64,000 nucleotides of DNA from Heloderma charlesbogerti (lineage: Eukaryota > Chordata > Lepidosauria > Squamata > Helodermatidae): contig JANEZZ010002201.1 of assembly GCA_026122225.1 (NCBI GenBank), positions 1,240,001 through 1,304,000 on the forward strand. The letters are read 5' to 3'. Each line of letters begins with the position of its first letter. Within the stretch, counting starts at the first letter, position 1. The notes under the pieces were generated by a model, which was given only the letters and a program-made list of their open reading frames with translations, ran no database searches and was not told where the DNA came from. The translations under genes were made by a program, and so were the position numbers. Shown here piece after piece: positions 1 through 11,894 of this stretch.

Positions 1-298
1 CATAACAGGCTGACTCTTGCCCTGTTGTATTTGTTAATAGAGGACACTGATACCACACTAACCCTGGTGTGTACTATGCATAAATATTGCATGAGAACAC
101 TGCAATCTATGCACTGGGGGTGGTGGGGGTGAGCAAATGTTTTCAGACAGCAATCCTATGCTCTCTGTCGGATTGCTCGGATGTTAGAGCACATCAATCT
201 CTCTTAAGCCCTGCCAGGCTCTTGCTGGCAAGGTGGAAGTTTGGAGGGCTTTTTATTGGTCTTTCTTCTGCTTCTTCTGCTTCTGCTTCTTCTTCTTG

Positions 299-352
299 TC
301 TCTCTCTCTCTCTGTGTGTGTGTGTGCGTATGTGTGTATATATGTGTGTGTG

Positions 353-410
<58 letters not shown>

Positions 411-411
411 A
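299..411. repeat. Compound microsatellite (CT)n-(TG)n-(CTAT)n
   Basis: A CT run passes into TG/TATG and then an almost perfect CTAT tetranucleotide tract from about 354 to 411. Open frames through it are simple-repeat translations, not genes. Confidence 0.95.
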
Positions 412-589
412 TCTCCCTCCCACTGCAAGCAATGCAAGCTCCAGGACTAGTCTAAAAGTTCCCCCATGTTCAGGGTGTGACCAGGGGCTTGGAGGGCTGT
501 TGAACCTGCTGTTCCACAGCCACTCACTCTCCACCCACCAGCACATCCCAAACACACCTCTCCCCCGCCCCCCATTTTAATGTGCTGCC

Positions 590-1866
590 ATCGGCACTAT
601 TAAATGGATGATCTAGTAAGATCCCCAGTTAGTGAACGGATATGTTTCTCTGGTGCTGGAGTAACAGAATTGTTTGAACATGTTCTCTTACATTGTGACC
701 TCTACAGGAAATGCAGAGAAAAGTAAGGTTGTACGAAATCCCCCTTACCTGGCTCCGCCGGGTTACACTGGAGGGGGGGAGGCGCTCTGTCCCTCCCCCC
801 GGAATCCTTGCTGGCCAGCTCCGCGGAGTGGGGATTCTGCGGAGCTGCCAGCCGGCTCCGCCAGCAACCGGACATCCGGCCGCTGGCTAGCAGGGACGCA
901 AATGGCGGTGGCCGTAGCCGCCGCTGTTTGCGTCCCTGTAGTCAGCCGTGATAAGCTACGTAAAGACTTACATAGCCTATCACATCTGGCTTAAAAAACA
1001 AAAACAAAACGCGCGTACGCAAATGGCGGCAGCTACGGCCACCGCCATTTACATTCCTTATTTTTGGCCGTCTTAGTCTACGTAAATATTTACGTAGACT
1101 AAGACAGCGAAAATAAGGGGGAACGCAAATAGCGTCCGCTGCACTATTTGCGTTCCCCTTATTTTCGCTGTCTTAATCTACGTAAATATTTACATAGACT
1201 AAGACGGCCAAAAATAAGGAACGCAAATGGTGGTGGCCGTAGCTGCCACCATTTGCGTACGTGGTTTGTTTGTTTTAAACCCAGCCGTGATAGGCTATGT
1301 AAATCTTTACGTAGCCTAGCACGTCATTTTTTTTTTTTGGTAAACAAGACTGGAAATGGTGGCGGCGGCAGCTGGTCGGAAGACCAGCCGCCGGAGCCGC
1401 CGCCGCCGGAGCTGCCACCGGAGCCGCCGCCGCCCGGAAGATCCACCCCAGGTAAGTCTCGTCCCGGGGGGGGGATCTACGGGGGTGGCGGGGGGGTGGC
1501 AGGCCATTCCGCCACAGATTTCAGGGGGCCGAATGCACTGGCATTCGGCCTCACCGAGATCCATGGTGGAATTCTCTGCCATCCATAGAGAAAAGCTAAT
1601 TTCCCCACTATTAACAGCCTTCCCAGGAGGTAGCTCCACCACTTTGGTATCCATTTGTTTAAGGGATGTGTCTTCTTGGGTCACTGGAAGGGTTGTCATA
1701 TTTTTTATGATTTCAATGCAAACTAGGGGGGGGGATGATGTTATTTTCTTGAAAGAAGGAACCTCATAAATTGTATTTTGTTACTGTGCTAGTTTTAACT
1801 GTGTTTTATACGTTTTATACTGATTTTGCTGGTCTGTGACCATAATAAATGAATTCATTCATTCAC
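590..1866 (+). mobile_element. LINE 3' end of unassigned clade, split by FB1
   Basis: Reading across the FB1 insertion (590-723 joined to 1588-1866), the frame shows a Cys/His cluster ending in a HVLLHC motif. Such a cluster is typical of the extreme C-terminus of several non-LTR retrotransposon polymerases. A short 3' UTR follows, ending in an AATAAA-like stretch and ATTC repeats at about 1850-1866. The clade cannot be fixed from this little sequence. The copy is 5'-truncated and was present before FB1 arrived, because one 8-bp piece of it is duplicated around FB1. Confidence 0.5.
724..1587 (+). mobile_element. FB1: fold-back hAT-like element, long subfamily (864 bp)
   Basis: The flanks are a perfect 8-bp duplication, GAGAAAAG (716-723 and 1588-1595). 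The left A end is slightly mutated (TAAGGTTG) and the right B end reads CATCCATA. Four AT-core palindromes lie near 946-990, 1070-1105 (36 bp, perfect), 1167-1205 and 1286-1323. They are separated by CpG-rich palindromes with GCAAATGGC arms. The block 1014-1252 is itself one large palindrome centred near 1133. Outward-facing AGGTAAG motifs lie at 744-750 (as CTTACCT) and 1450-1456. The B-end hairpin carries GAATGC/GCATTC arms. It lies inside a LINE 3' end. Confidence 0.92.
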
Positions 1867-2820
1867 CTCTTCCCCCCACCTGCCCAAAGTCAGAGTTCTG
1901 ACCTCAGGGCGGAAGCCACTGTGGAGCTTTCCATAGTGGCTGGGAGGGGGAATCTGTGTTTGGATTTTCCTCTCTGGGATCAGAGTCTTCATTCTTGGAG
2001 GGGAAAAATCCACCAAATCCTGTGAACCCTAGAACACCCTCCCTGGGACTGTAGGATTGCTCTCTTAGTCATTCAAAGGCTACAGTCAGTACGCTGCTTA
2101 GGGATTTCGTTATGTCAAACAGTATATAAGTATTAAGAATAAATAAATAACTGAATGAAACTACTGATGGATAAACCATGAAATATATTAATGCAAGAGA
2201 TATACATCAAAAGGTAATACACTGGAGGTGTCTGATTTAATTTTCCTCTAGTGTTTTAAATAAAAATCCAATGAAAAGCCATAGATTAGAGGGTTTTGAC
2301 CATTTTTATCCATACAGCTACAGTGTGAGTGTGTGTGTGGGGGAGTTCTCTTGTGTTGTGATAAGAATGACCTGTGCTATGATTCGACTCACACTGAAGT
2401 TATTAGGATTTCTTCCAGTAGCTTTAGTGGCAATGACAGCAACTTCACAACATCATTGAAAAAAACCAAAACCCAACTGGCTGTAACTTTGTTACAAAAA
2501 CCAGAGAGCTTGAGACTAGCATTTTCCATCTAATTACTCCAGTGTATCATTTGACCTTTTATTTCAAATGCCGGATTTCCTCTAACAATATTTTCACCAA
2601 ACTTCCTTGAATTTGATTGCAATTTGTGATAGCATTCCATGTACAGATTTAACTCATTCAAAATTTTAGCTCATTTCAAGAATTCTTCCAAATCATCTCC
2701 CCCAAATATCTTTCTCTTATCCCAGATAGTATATGAAATTATATATTAAGTGTGTGTGTGGGGGGGGTAGCCATGAGGGAATACAAAATGTTCCCACTCT
2801 AGGGCCAAATCTACTTAGAG
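1867..2820. other. No recognised gene or repeat
   Basis: Ordinary AT-rich sequence with short G and TG runs near 2330 and 2750. I see no supported exon, RNA gene or transposon end. Confidence 0.5.
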
Positions 2821-2959
2821 TCAGTTTTTGAGGCGATTCCCTTTAAAGCCGGGTTTTAATGAAATTGGGTTAACTCCTCCCAGCACAAATGGTAGCCAGT
2901 AAAGCAGTTTATATACTAACAAAAATCCACTTGCATGGGGCAAACAGCACCTGAAACTG

Positions 2960-3480
2960 CGGGGTTGGGTGGGCGGAGTCTCGCGAGTAGAGATGAACAT
3001 CAACTGCATAGGTGCAGGGCAGCAAATGAATGGAGGTTTGTTCCCTGCACCTCTCCCTGCCACCCCGCTCTCAGTGAACTGTAGTGGAGGGCAAGTTACT
3101 TCCAAGAAGGCAACTTTAACAGACAGCACTCTGCTCCATCTCCAGCCCTTCTCTGTGTGATTAGGGGTCATGTGGGGGCCAACAGCTGTTAAAATCAGTA
3201 AGGCTCTCCATATCTGCACATCTCCGTAAGTGCATACCTTCGCATTTCCATAACAGCGCAGTTTGAGACTTGCTCTCCGCCACTCTCCCCCCACCCCACC
3301 CCACCCCCAACCTGCGGGCAGTGAACTGCAATAGAGGATGAGTTACGTCCAAGTAGGGATGCCTAGTTTTAAAAGGACAGGTTTGAGTATTGCTTGGTGA
3401 GGAAGAGCAGCATTTTTGAGGCTTGCTCTCCACCACTCCCCCTCCCAATGCTCAATGAACATTTATAACAACAGGCAGAG
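2960..3480. repeat. Diverged tandem-like repeat units
   Basis: Related segments recur in direct orientation. A CAGTGAACTG block followed by a similar GAG..AGTTAC stretch appears near 3073 and 3320. A GCTTGCTCTCC block with a C-rich run appears near 3269 and 3421. The units are irregular and interrupted, so this is either an old tandem duplication or the inside of an unrecognised element. Confidence 0.4.
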
Positions 3481-3540
3481 GAATTCTCCCGACCCCTCTG
3501 CTCCTGTAGTCAGCAACGTGTAATTTGAAATTACTTCTGT

Positions 3541-3584
3541 GTATATTTACGTAGCCTATCACGGCAAAGAGCAGGGATGCAAAA
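3541..3584. mobile_element. Orphan FB half-module next to CR1-A
   Basis: The stretch TATTTACGTAGCCTATCACG followed by GCAAAGAGCAGGGATGCAAA matches one arm of the FB AT-core palindrome and its spacer (compare FB13 and FB14). No FB ends or other modules are present. It sits directly upstream of the 5' end of CR1-A. Confidence 0.7.
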
Positions 3585-3596
3585 TGCAAATGGCGC

Positions 3597-4108
3597 CTGC
3601 AGAGAGGTTGGTGGATGAGACCTTCAGGGACCCATTAGCTGTGTCCCACTCCCAGGGTGACAGCTCCTCTGTTGTCATGGCAAATGCAGGTGTCGGGGAA
3701 TGGGGGTGTCATTCTGAGGAAGAGGGAAATGATCCCTTAGGAGGAACCCATTCCTTGGAAGATGAACAAATATCCTCTCACCCCAAGGATGTGCCTCTGG
3801 GGGGAGGGGGATTTGTGGTAGTGGGAGATTCAATTATTACACACATAGACAGCTGCATTTGTGATGGGCGTGTAGACCACACGGTGAATTGCCTGCCTGG
3901 TGCGAAGGTTGTGGATATCGCGCAGCGGCTAGATAACCTAGTAGATAGTGCTGGGGTGGAGTCAGTGGTCATGGTCCATGTTGGTACCAGCAATCTGGGG
4001 AAATGTAGTCGAGAGGTCCTGGAAGCCAAATTTAGGTTGCTAGGTAGGAGGTCAAAATCCAGGACCACCAAGGTCCTTTCTACTTGTTCCATGCACAAGT
4101 CCAGCTAG
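3597..4108 (+). pseudogene. CR1-A ORF1 fragment with esterase domain
   Basis: This open stretch reads in one frame for about 170 codons. It contains a GDSII block near 3826-3845, a TVNCLPGAKV block near 3880-3910 and HVGTSN near 3978. These match the nucleophile-elbow and glycine/asparagine blocks of the esterase domain known in CR1 ORF1 proteins, which bind nucleic acid and assist retrotransposition. The N-terminal zinc-binding part is not visible, and the frame breaks at 4108 before the C-terminal His-containing block. It is a broken remnant. Confidence 0.75.
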
Positions 4109-4399
4109 ACAGGCAAAGCTGAGGAGTCTCAATGCATGGGTGAGACGGTGGTGCAGGGAGGAGGGGTTCAGATTTGTTAGGCACTGGGGAATGTTTTGAG
4201 ACAAGCCGGGCCTGTACAAGAGGGACAGGCTCCACTTGAACCAAATGGAACTGGACTGCTGGCACTAAACATAAAAAGGGTGGCAGAGCAGCTATCAAAC
4301 TAAGTCTTGGGGGAGAGCTGACAGGACCTTGGAAGCATCCGGTTCAGGTTAAATCATCCCAAAGGGATGAAGATGTTTTTAATTGCCGAAATGTAGAAG

Positions 4400-7277
4400 G
4401 GGAGGAAATAGGCCAGGAGTACATGGTAGAACATAATAGCCAAAGGGACCAACATCCCATAGCAAACGATGTACACGCCAGAGGCATCTGGGGAGGGATA
4501 CCATGTATAGGTATTTTTTTGCAAATACTAGAAGCTTCTGAGCCAAAATGGGAGAGTTGGAGTGCTTGATTGTAAAGGAAAACCTGGATATAATAGTGTG
4601 CATTACAGAAATCTGGTGGAGCAGAGAGAACCAGTGGGATACGGTCATCTCTGGATATAAACTCTCTTGGAAGGACAGGGAAGGGCATATTGGGGGAGGT
4701 GTTGCCCTGTACGTCAAAGAGAGCATCATGTTGAGCAGACCTGAACACCCAAAAGGGGTAGGCTCTCCCACAGAAGCACTGTGGGTAATGATACCAGGCT
4801 CCAAAACTAATTTAGTGCTAGGAACATGTTATCATTCACCAGGCCAGAATGCTCAGAGTGACCTTGAGATGGAAAACGAAATCAGGGAGACCTCCAAACA
4901 AGGAAGTGTTGCAGTAATGGGTGACTTCAATTACCCCCACATTGACGGGATAAATGCATGTTCCAGTCACAACAAAGAGGTTAAATCTCTCATTGCCCTA
5001 AACAATTGTGCCCTAGAACAGTTGGTCATGGAACCGACTAGAGGGGAGGTGACCTTGGATTTAATTCTAAGTGGTGTCGCCCAGGACCTAGTATGAGATG
5101 TAAATGTTGTTGAACCAATTGGAAACAGTGATCATAGTGCTATCAGATTTAATATGTATGTAAATGGAAAATTGCCCAGGAAGTCCAACACAGTCACATT
5201 TGACTTCAAAAGACAAAATTTCTCTAAAATGAGGGAACTGGTGAAAAGCAAGTTAAAAGGGGGAGCCAAGAGGATTAAATCCCTTCAGAATGCTTGGAGA
5301 TTACTCAAAACCACAATAATAGAAGCCCAGCTAAAATGTATACCACAGGTTAGGAAAGGTAGCAAGTCCAAGAGGTCGCTGGCATGGTGAATGAGCAGTG
5401 TTAAGGGCGCTACAAGAGAAAAGAGAGCTTCAAGTGAGGAAAACAAAAAGCAGCACAAGCTTGCACAAAGGTGATGCAAGCAGACAATAAGAGATGCAAG
5501 AAAGCATTTTGCATATAGCTAACAACATCAAGGCCAACAGTAAAGAATTCTTTAAATATATCAGAAGCAGAAAACCAGATAGGGAAGCAGTTGGAGCATT
5601 GGATGACAATGGAGTTAAAGGTGTACTGAAGGAGGACAAGGAGATTGCAGAGAAGCTGCAAAGATGAATTATTCTCATCCGTCTTCACTGCAGAAGAATA
5701 GAAGATATAGGACAGATACCTGTAACTGAACTGATGTTTTCAGGAAGGGAGTCTGAGGAACTGAGACAAATAGAGGTGACAAAAGATGGAGTACTCAACC
5801 TTACTGATAAATTGAAAGCAAATAAATCACTGGGCTCAGATAGTATCCATCCTAGAGTTCTCAAAGAACTCAAATATGAAGTTGCTGATCTTCTAACCAA
5901 AATATGCAACATGTCCCTAAGATCAGCCTCTATACCAGAGGACTGGAAGATGGCCAATGTAACACCAATTTTCAAAAAGGGATCCAGGGGGGGATCCAGG
6001 AAATTACAGGCCAGTTAGCTTAACATGTGTTCCAGTAAATTGGTTGAAGGCATTATTAAAGATAAAATTAGTAAGCATATAGAAGAACAAGCCCTTCTGA
6101 AAAAGAATCAACACTTCTACAAAGGTAAGTCCAGTCTCACTAACCATTTGGAGTTCTTTGAGAGTGTCAATAAACATGTAGACAGGGGTGATCTGGTAGA
6201 CAGTTTTCTTGGACTTCCAAAAGGCTTTTGACAAAGTCCCTCACCAAAGACTCCTGAGCAAACTTAGCAGTCATGGAATAAAAGGACAGATCCTCTGATG
6301 GATCAGTAACTGGTTAAAGAACAGAAAGCAGAGAGTAGGAATAAATGTTAAATTCTCCCAATGGAGGGAAGTAAATAGTGGGGTCCTGCAGGGATCTGTA
6401 CTAGAACCAATGCTTTTTAACCTGTTCATAAATGATCTGGACTTGGGCATGAGCAGTGAAGTGGCCAAATTTGTGGATGACACCAAATTATTTAGGATGG
6501 TTAAAACAAAAAGAGATTGTGAAGAGCTCCAAAAGGATCTTTCCAAACTGGGAGAATGGGCATCTAAATGGCAAATGCGGTTCAATGTAAGCAAGTGTAA
6601 AGTGATACAAAAAATAATTCCAACTTCAAGTATAGCCTAATAGGATCTGAGCTAGCATTGACCGACCAGGAAAGAGATCATTGGGTTGTGGTGGACAGCT
6701 CAATGAAGATGTCAACCCAGTGTGCGGTTGCTGTAAAAAAAGGCAAACTCCATGTTAGGCATAATTAGAAAAGGAATTGAGAATAAAACTGTCAATATGA
6801 TGCTGCCCCTATACAACTCTGTGGTGCAACCATACTTAGAATACTGTGTATGGTTCTGGTCCTGCACCTAAAAAATATATTGTAGAGCTGGAAAAGGTGC
6901 AGAAAAGGGCAACTAAAATGATCCAGGAGCTGGAGCATCTCCCCCATGAGAGAAGGTTACAACAGCTGAGATTGTTTAGCTTGGAAAAAAGGAGGGTAAG
7001 GGGAGACATGACAGAGGTGTACAGAATTACACATGGTGAGGAGAATGTGGATAGGGAGACATTTTTCTCCCTCTCTCAAAATACTAGAACCTGGGGCCAT
7101 CCCATGAAGCTGATTGGTGGGAGATTCAGGACAGATCAATGGAAGTACTGCTTCACACAGTGCATAGTTAAACTATGGAACCCGTTACCACAGGATGTAG
7201 TGATGGCCACCAATCTGAATGGCTTTAAAAGGGGGTTGGACAAATTCCTGGAGGAAAAGGCTATCAATGGCTACTAG
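4400..7277 (+). pseudogene. CR1-A ORF2 (endonuclease and reverse transcriptase) remnant
   Basis: The endonuclease part lies at about 4548-5150. It shows the TE-WW block (4600-4620), GDFN (about 4918-4930) and a SDH block at about 5130, which are the catalytic blocks of APE-type endonucleases. The reverse transcriptase runs from about 5734. It has an NVTPIFKKG block (about 5957), a KAFDKVPH block (about 6220, different frame) and FVDDTKLF (about 6470), where the family usually has FADD. The C-terminal region continues in frame from 6846 to 7277. Several stops and frameshifts split the frame into at least six pieces, so no functional product is expected. Confidence 0.85.
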
Positions 7278-7458
7278 TCCTGATGGCTATGTGCTACTTC
7301 CAGTACCAGAGGCAGTGAGCCATGCAGGGGAACATGGGTGGGAGGGTGCTGTTGCACTCATGCCCTGCTTGTGGATTCCTGGTCGACAGCTGGTTGGCCA
7401 GAATGCTGGACTAGATGGACTCTTGGTTTGATCCAGCATGGCTTTTCTTATGTTCTTA

Positions 7459-8222
7459 GTTGCATCTACTGCAATGCAGGTGGGGGCGGTGTTGCGTCCA
7501 GCTCCAGGGATGAGGTAGAGCTAGTGCTCTGCCAAAATCTTTCCTCCAATTTCCTGAAAGTTTTCTTCCCCCATTGTTCTGCCTCATTTGGGATGTTTTA
7601 TAATTTATTTTTGTGGTGTTTTTGAGCTTACCTAATCATAGCTAGCCTCCCAGCTCCCTTTGATCTGAAAAAGCCATATGGGGGGAATTACCTAACGGTG
7701 CCTTAAACTGGGCTTTAACTGAAGTGTAGGAAGCTGAGGAGGCTACAGGCAGCCAGAGAGATGATGGTACAATGAAAAACAGGACACTTGTGCTCACTCC
7801 TTGGCCACCTCCTAAGTAAGGAAAGCCCAAGAAACCCAAACCCAGCCCACGAGAGTTTCTTGGAAATTTCTTCACCATTGAATGTCTTTTCAAAAGCAAT
7901 TTCTCTTCTATCAAACTGAATGAGAATGGTTGAAAAAACTGTGAGAGAAATTTTTGCCACAGCAGTACCCTGAAATACAGAACTGGGGATCAGTCTGAAC
8001 TAGTAGTATGTTGAGCCTTCTAGAAGAACCTGAATTTTGTTCTGGGAAGGTGCTGAATTTTAAAGAATGACAACTCAACTAGAATGAGCCAAAGTTTCTC
8101 AGAAGACATTTTTCCAAGAAAGATTGTGAGACTTCTCTTTTTCTTACCCCCCCCCCGCTTAGAAAGCGAAGGTCACTTGGTAGAAATGTCTCCAAATTTT
8201 CTTTGCCATTTTTTTGTGGCCC
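7459..8222. other. No recognised gene or repeat
   Basis: I find no supported coding, RNA or transposon signature here. There is a short C run near 8147. Confidence 0.45.
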
Positions 8223-8234
8223 TGGAATGACACT

Positions 8235-8340
8235 GTTGTTGTTCAGTCGTTACGTCATGTCCGACTTTTCGTGACCCCATGGACCATAGCATGCCAGGCC
8301 TTCCTGTCCTCCGCTCTCTCCCGGAGTATGCTCAAGTTCA
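8235..8340 (-). mobile_element. BovB (RTE) LINE 3' end, 5'-truncated
   Basis: Read on the minus strand, the segment encodes the extreme C-terminus of the BovB polymerase. It shows a SGGQ-LA block followed by the GPWGHEKSD stretch that resembles the family's usual CSPWGHKESD end, and it ends in AAC repeats. A perfect 12-bp duplication TGGAATGACACT flanks it (8223-8234 and 8341-8352). This makes it a clean target-primed insertion of only 106 bp. BovB is abundant in squamates, which supports the organism call. Confidence 0.88.
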
Positions 8341-8423
8341 TGGAATGACACTAGGTGTGGGCTATTGTGAAGGATGCAAATTGGTGGCCAAGCTGCCAAC
8401 ACATTTGCTGCTGTTGCTACACA

Positions 8424-8424
<1 letters not shown>

Positions 8425-8466
<42 letters not shown>
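8425..8466. repeat. (CA)n microsatellite
   Basis: An ACAT-rich lead passes into an uninterrupted CA dinucleotide run. Confidence 0.95.
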
Positions 8467-8467
<1 letters not shown>

Positions 8468-8681
8468 CCTCTTAAGAAAAAAGCAAGGAAGCTGTACTAC
8501 AACCACTGCAAATGTGGGCCTTAGCTCTGAAAAATGATTGGAGAATTTATCCTCCCCCTGGAGAAATTCGATAAAATGTTCCCATCTCTCATCTTTCCAC
8601 AATTCTCAGCCCAGAAACAGTATGGACAATTTTAAGAGGCAATTTGCAAACAGGTCTAATAATTAATAGCTTTTACTTAGA

Positions 8682-8915
8682 GTTGGATCCAGGTTCTGCC
8701 TTTCGCAACATGAAGAGCTCCACTCATGGAAGGTCCTTCTGCCTGATTTTGGGGGATCCCCTCCTTTCCCCCCACACCACATCTCGCCCCATTCAGCAGG
8801 GTCTCCTTACTTTGTGTGGCATTTTCAGAAGGCTGGAGAGGCTGCCATGAGAAGGAAAGGGTGAGGAGGTCCACTTCCATCAGCACAGTTGATCCACCAT
8901 AAATCTGGGTCCAAC
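8682..8915. mobile_element. Candidate MITE with GTTGGATCCAG ends
   Basis: GTTGGATCCAG at 8682-8692 is matched in inverted orientation by CTGGGTCCAAC at 8905-8915 (one mismatch). The inside is non-coding, and no clear target duplication is visible. The superfamily is not assigned. Confidence 0.5.
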
Positions 8916-9187
8916 CCATGTATTATAGAGGTTCTTTTCCCTTTTAACTGTAGCATAGGAGTGAGTGAGTTTTGCTATATGATGGGTGAATTGTGTTAAG
9001 CCAGAAATGATTAGTGATTAGTGATTTTGAAGTACTTTTCTTTATAAGCATTGGTTACGTTGCATAACTCAGTTCTGGATTTTAATGTGTGATGGTTACT
9101 ATCAGTTGATTATTCTGACAAGTAGATATGATATTTCTTTTAAAATCTAAATTATATAGAAAAATCAATGGATATTTGCCTAGCTTG

Positions 9188-9284
9188 TTAAGGCTGCGAT
9201 ACTATTTACACTTATTTGGGAGTAAGCCCTACTGAACTCAGTAGGACTTGCTTCTGAGTAAACATGCGTAGGATCACATTATAA
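9188..9284. mobile_element. Short palindromic MITE, CAATCCTAT type
   Basis: The central part is an imperfect hairpin, GAGTAAGCCCTACTGAACTC against its inverted arm GTAGGACTTGCTTC. The ends are variants of GGCTGCAATCCTAT and are flanked by TTAA on the left and ATAA on the right. Five or more further sites in the window are similar (27218, 29270, 57412, 61095, 63045). Confidence 0.6.
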
Positions 9285-9767
9285 TAGTTTTATATGCCCA
9301 ACAATCTTGTGCTCATGGCAAGATTTAAATATAGAGCAATTTGAAGAAGGAAGATCAGAGCAGTTGAATTACACAATGACATCAGAGAAATAACCTAAAC
9401 AGAAGAATTTTAGTGCACTATCAGAAAGGTGGCTCATTACTTTGCAGATTTTTGGAACTACAGTATATGCAGGTTTGAATGGAGAAAGTAAAGTTATGTA
9501 TGGCCACATGACTTCCTAAACCAAATGAGGCTCTTTCATCATCTAATTGCTCTAATGAACATGCAATTTCAATCACAGCTCATCTCTCTAAGAAAGGGCA
9601 AGAGTATGATTAATTGCATATTGTCTCAGAAGTAAATTATGTTAAGTCACAAAACTGATTTATTTATTTATTTGCCACTCAGGTTGGAGAGACTCATGGA
9701 AAAAGACCACAATCCAAAGTTGGGCTTCCCCAAATACCACAGACCAGTAAGCAACCTTTCAGGCTTC

Positions 9768-10132
9768 TCCACAAGGGACTTTTTATCCTGCAATTGAGAT
9801 TAGTTACTCACAGAAGTTTGTGGATCTTTCACAAGGCCTCCCCCATGTCTTTTGAGCTTTATCCCATTTTTTTTTAAGATCATAGATAATGAGCCTTTAA
9901 AATAGTTTGTTGAACTTCTCTGTAAAGAGGAAGTCATGTAATAATAGGAGCTGTACCACAGTGCCATCTAATGGCTGTATAATGAAACATATAGAATTTG
10001 CAAATAAAGGGGGAGGGGGAGGCGAGGAAGGAAAGTGCGTGTAAAGGGCTGAGCTTAATCCTGCAAAGAATCCGGAAGCAGAAGCTCTGGTAAAATTGTG
10101 GGATAACAAGCCTCTGTATGGAGAAGCCCTTC
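9768..10132. mobile_element. MITE-like repeat with TTTTATCCTGC / TAATCCTGC blocks
   Basis: The left block (TTTTATCCTGCAATTGAGA, about 9780) and the right block (TTAATCCTGCAAAGAA, about 10057, then a GGAAGCAGAAGCTCTGG stretch) both recur in the same order at 28850 and 29618. The two copies therefore belong to one dispersed family. The boundaries are approximate. Confidence 0.45.
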
Positions 10133-10134
10133 AT

Positions 10135-10858
10135 GTTTGAATTTGATTGGCTCCTTGATTGATTCGTTTTTCCCTTTCCTACATGCCTGCTGTACACAAA
10201 CTTGGATATGCAAGTAACGCCTGAACTTGCATGAGATATATCTGTTGCATTAAGAATACTACCAAGATTGCACAGTAGAATACATATCTGTGATATGTCT
10301 CAAAAGCAGAGAAAGGCAGGGGGGATTATTTATTGATTTTTATTTTTTTTTACAGATTAGACAATAGGTGGCACTACTCCAGCCATTATCCTGAAGAGTA
10401 GGCCCATGTGTGCCTCCCATATACATATCCAGCACTGTCTCTCCTCCCTGGGGCCAAGTTGGCACGTTAGTACATGGATGCTGTGCACAAGCTCTCCATC
10501 AAATTTAATACCATGTGCAGGACAGGCAGGGTGAAGGGAGAGAACCCTATTGGGCTATGTGCCAATCCCATTACATGGCAGCCCTGGATCATATCCCAAG
10601 CAATTACAGCTGCGAATGGCTGAACTGGATCTGTGTGTGAGGTGTGGATTTATATGTGAAACAACGGCCCCCTTCAGGTGTTCAAAAACATGGAAGCATG
10701 GAGGGGAGATGGAAACGAGAGCTCCAGCCTCACCCCCTCCACCCCCAACCTCTCCATATTGATAGAGAAGCTCTGCAGTGAAACTGTAACCATTGGGAGC
10801 TGAAAGCCACTATAGTGTTTTGCCCTATTGGAAAACTTGTCCAACAAGGGGTCAAAAA
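10135..10858. other. No recognised gene or repeat
   Basis: Mixed sequence with a short T run at about 10339. No supported feature. Confidence 0.45.
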
Positions 10859-11309
10859 TAGGGCTGTGCACCGCCTCAGTATGAAGCCCGAATAACAAGG
10901 CTAGGCAAAGCAGGCTGATTCAGAGGTGCTTCATCATGATACGAAGCAGATCAGACCAGCACTGAGGCACCCTGAAGCGAAGCGGCTCCTCCACGAAGCA
11001 CCTCATCCGCCTCGTATTTCCGGAGTTCTTCTTATGCCTTCTGAGCAGCCTAGACAGGCTGTCTCCAAAATGTATCATCTTCTGAAAGATCACGCAGAGG
11101 GGCAGGAGGAGGGGGGAAGGTGAGAGGATGCGGAGGTGCCAGATGTATCAATCTGAGAGAAATCTGGCCACTGGGAGAGGCGGGGGAAGAGCAGAGGAGA
11201 GGGAGGAGGAGGCTGTGAGCTTTGCTGTGAGTCAACCTCCGTTTGATCATTGTGAGAGAGGTGGTGTTACCGGAGAGGAGAGGACTCTCTGAACGTTATT
11301 TGGCTAGAG

Positions 11310-11380
11310 CAGTGGTCTCCAAAGTGGGGTGCACACACCCCAGGGGGGGCGCAAGACGATCCATTGGGGTGCACGAGCTG
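11310..11380 (+). mobile_element. hAT 5' terminal fragment
   Basis: CAGTGGTCTCCAAAGTGGGG resembles the terminus of widespread vertebrate hAT elements. The partner terminus is not found nearby, so this is a one-ended fragment. Confidence 0.45.
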
Positions 11381-11637
11381 CCTGATAATTGAGCAGCCTC
11401 CCGCTGCCCTGACAAGCTGCCAATGTGTGCAATGGTGGTGGCGGCGGCAGCAGCAGGATGGGACAGCAGCTTAGAGGGAAGTTCCATGCATTTCTCTCTC
11501 CGCTCCAGTCCTAGCCACTGGGAGCAGCTGCCCCAGCCTCTGCCAAGCATGGCGGAGGAAGTCTTAACCCTTCCCACTCTCCTTTGGCAGAACAAAGCCG
11601 AGAAGAAAGTGTGTGCTATGGGGACTGGGTAAAACAA

Positions 11638-11894
11638 GGATCCATAAAATCAAAGAGGGATCCTCATGACTTTTAAAGGGGAAACCCACAAAACCACCAT
11701 CCAGTCACAGAGCACATCTGCGTCCATGGACTGAATGAGAAAAATCATGTATTTGCCACTTATGGGCGCAGCCACGGTGCAAACATGGATCCTTGGCAGG
11801 GATCTTTTTGATTTCATGTGATTTTTGCAGAGGAAATCCCTCAAACTACCATTATATCACAGAGACTGAACCAGACAAATCATGGATCCACCAC
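11638..11894. repeat. Satellite-like units of roughly 145-165 bp
   Basis: Two successive units each contain the ordered blocks GGATCC, CAGGGATC, GATTTCAT or CATGAC, ACCCACAAAACCACCAT (or a diverged form), CACAGAG and GACTGAA. The same blocks continue after FB2 from 12771, so FB2 landed inside this array. The TSD of FB2 (TCCACCAC) is part of the unit. Confidence 0.6.

Larger units (their letters stand above)
3597..7458 (+). mobile_element. CR1-A: long decayed CR1 LINE
   Basis: About 3.9 kb of a CR1-clade non-LTR retrotransposon. In order it holds part of ORF1 with an SGNH-type esterase domain, an ORF2 endonuclease, a reverse transcriptase and a 3' end. The last bases (GATCCAGCATGGC then TTATGTTCTTA) match the usual 3' end of reptile CR1 copies. 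The coding frames carry many stops and frameshifts, so it is inactive. The 5' UTR is missing or unrecognised. The 5' boundary abuts a fragment of an FB element. Confidence 0.9.

Noticed and set aside
233..580. 115-codon frame with hydrophobic start as a membrane protein
   Set aside because: The sequence is a translation of CT/TG/CTAT microsatellite in three overlapping frames.
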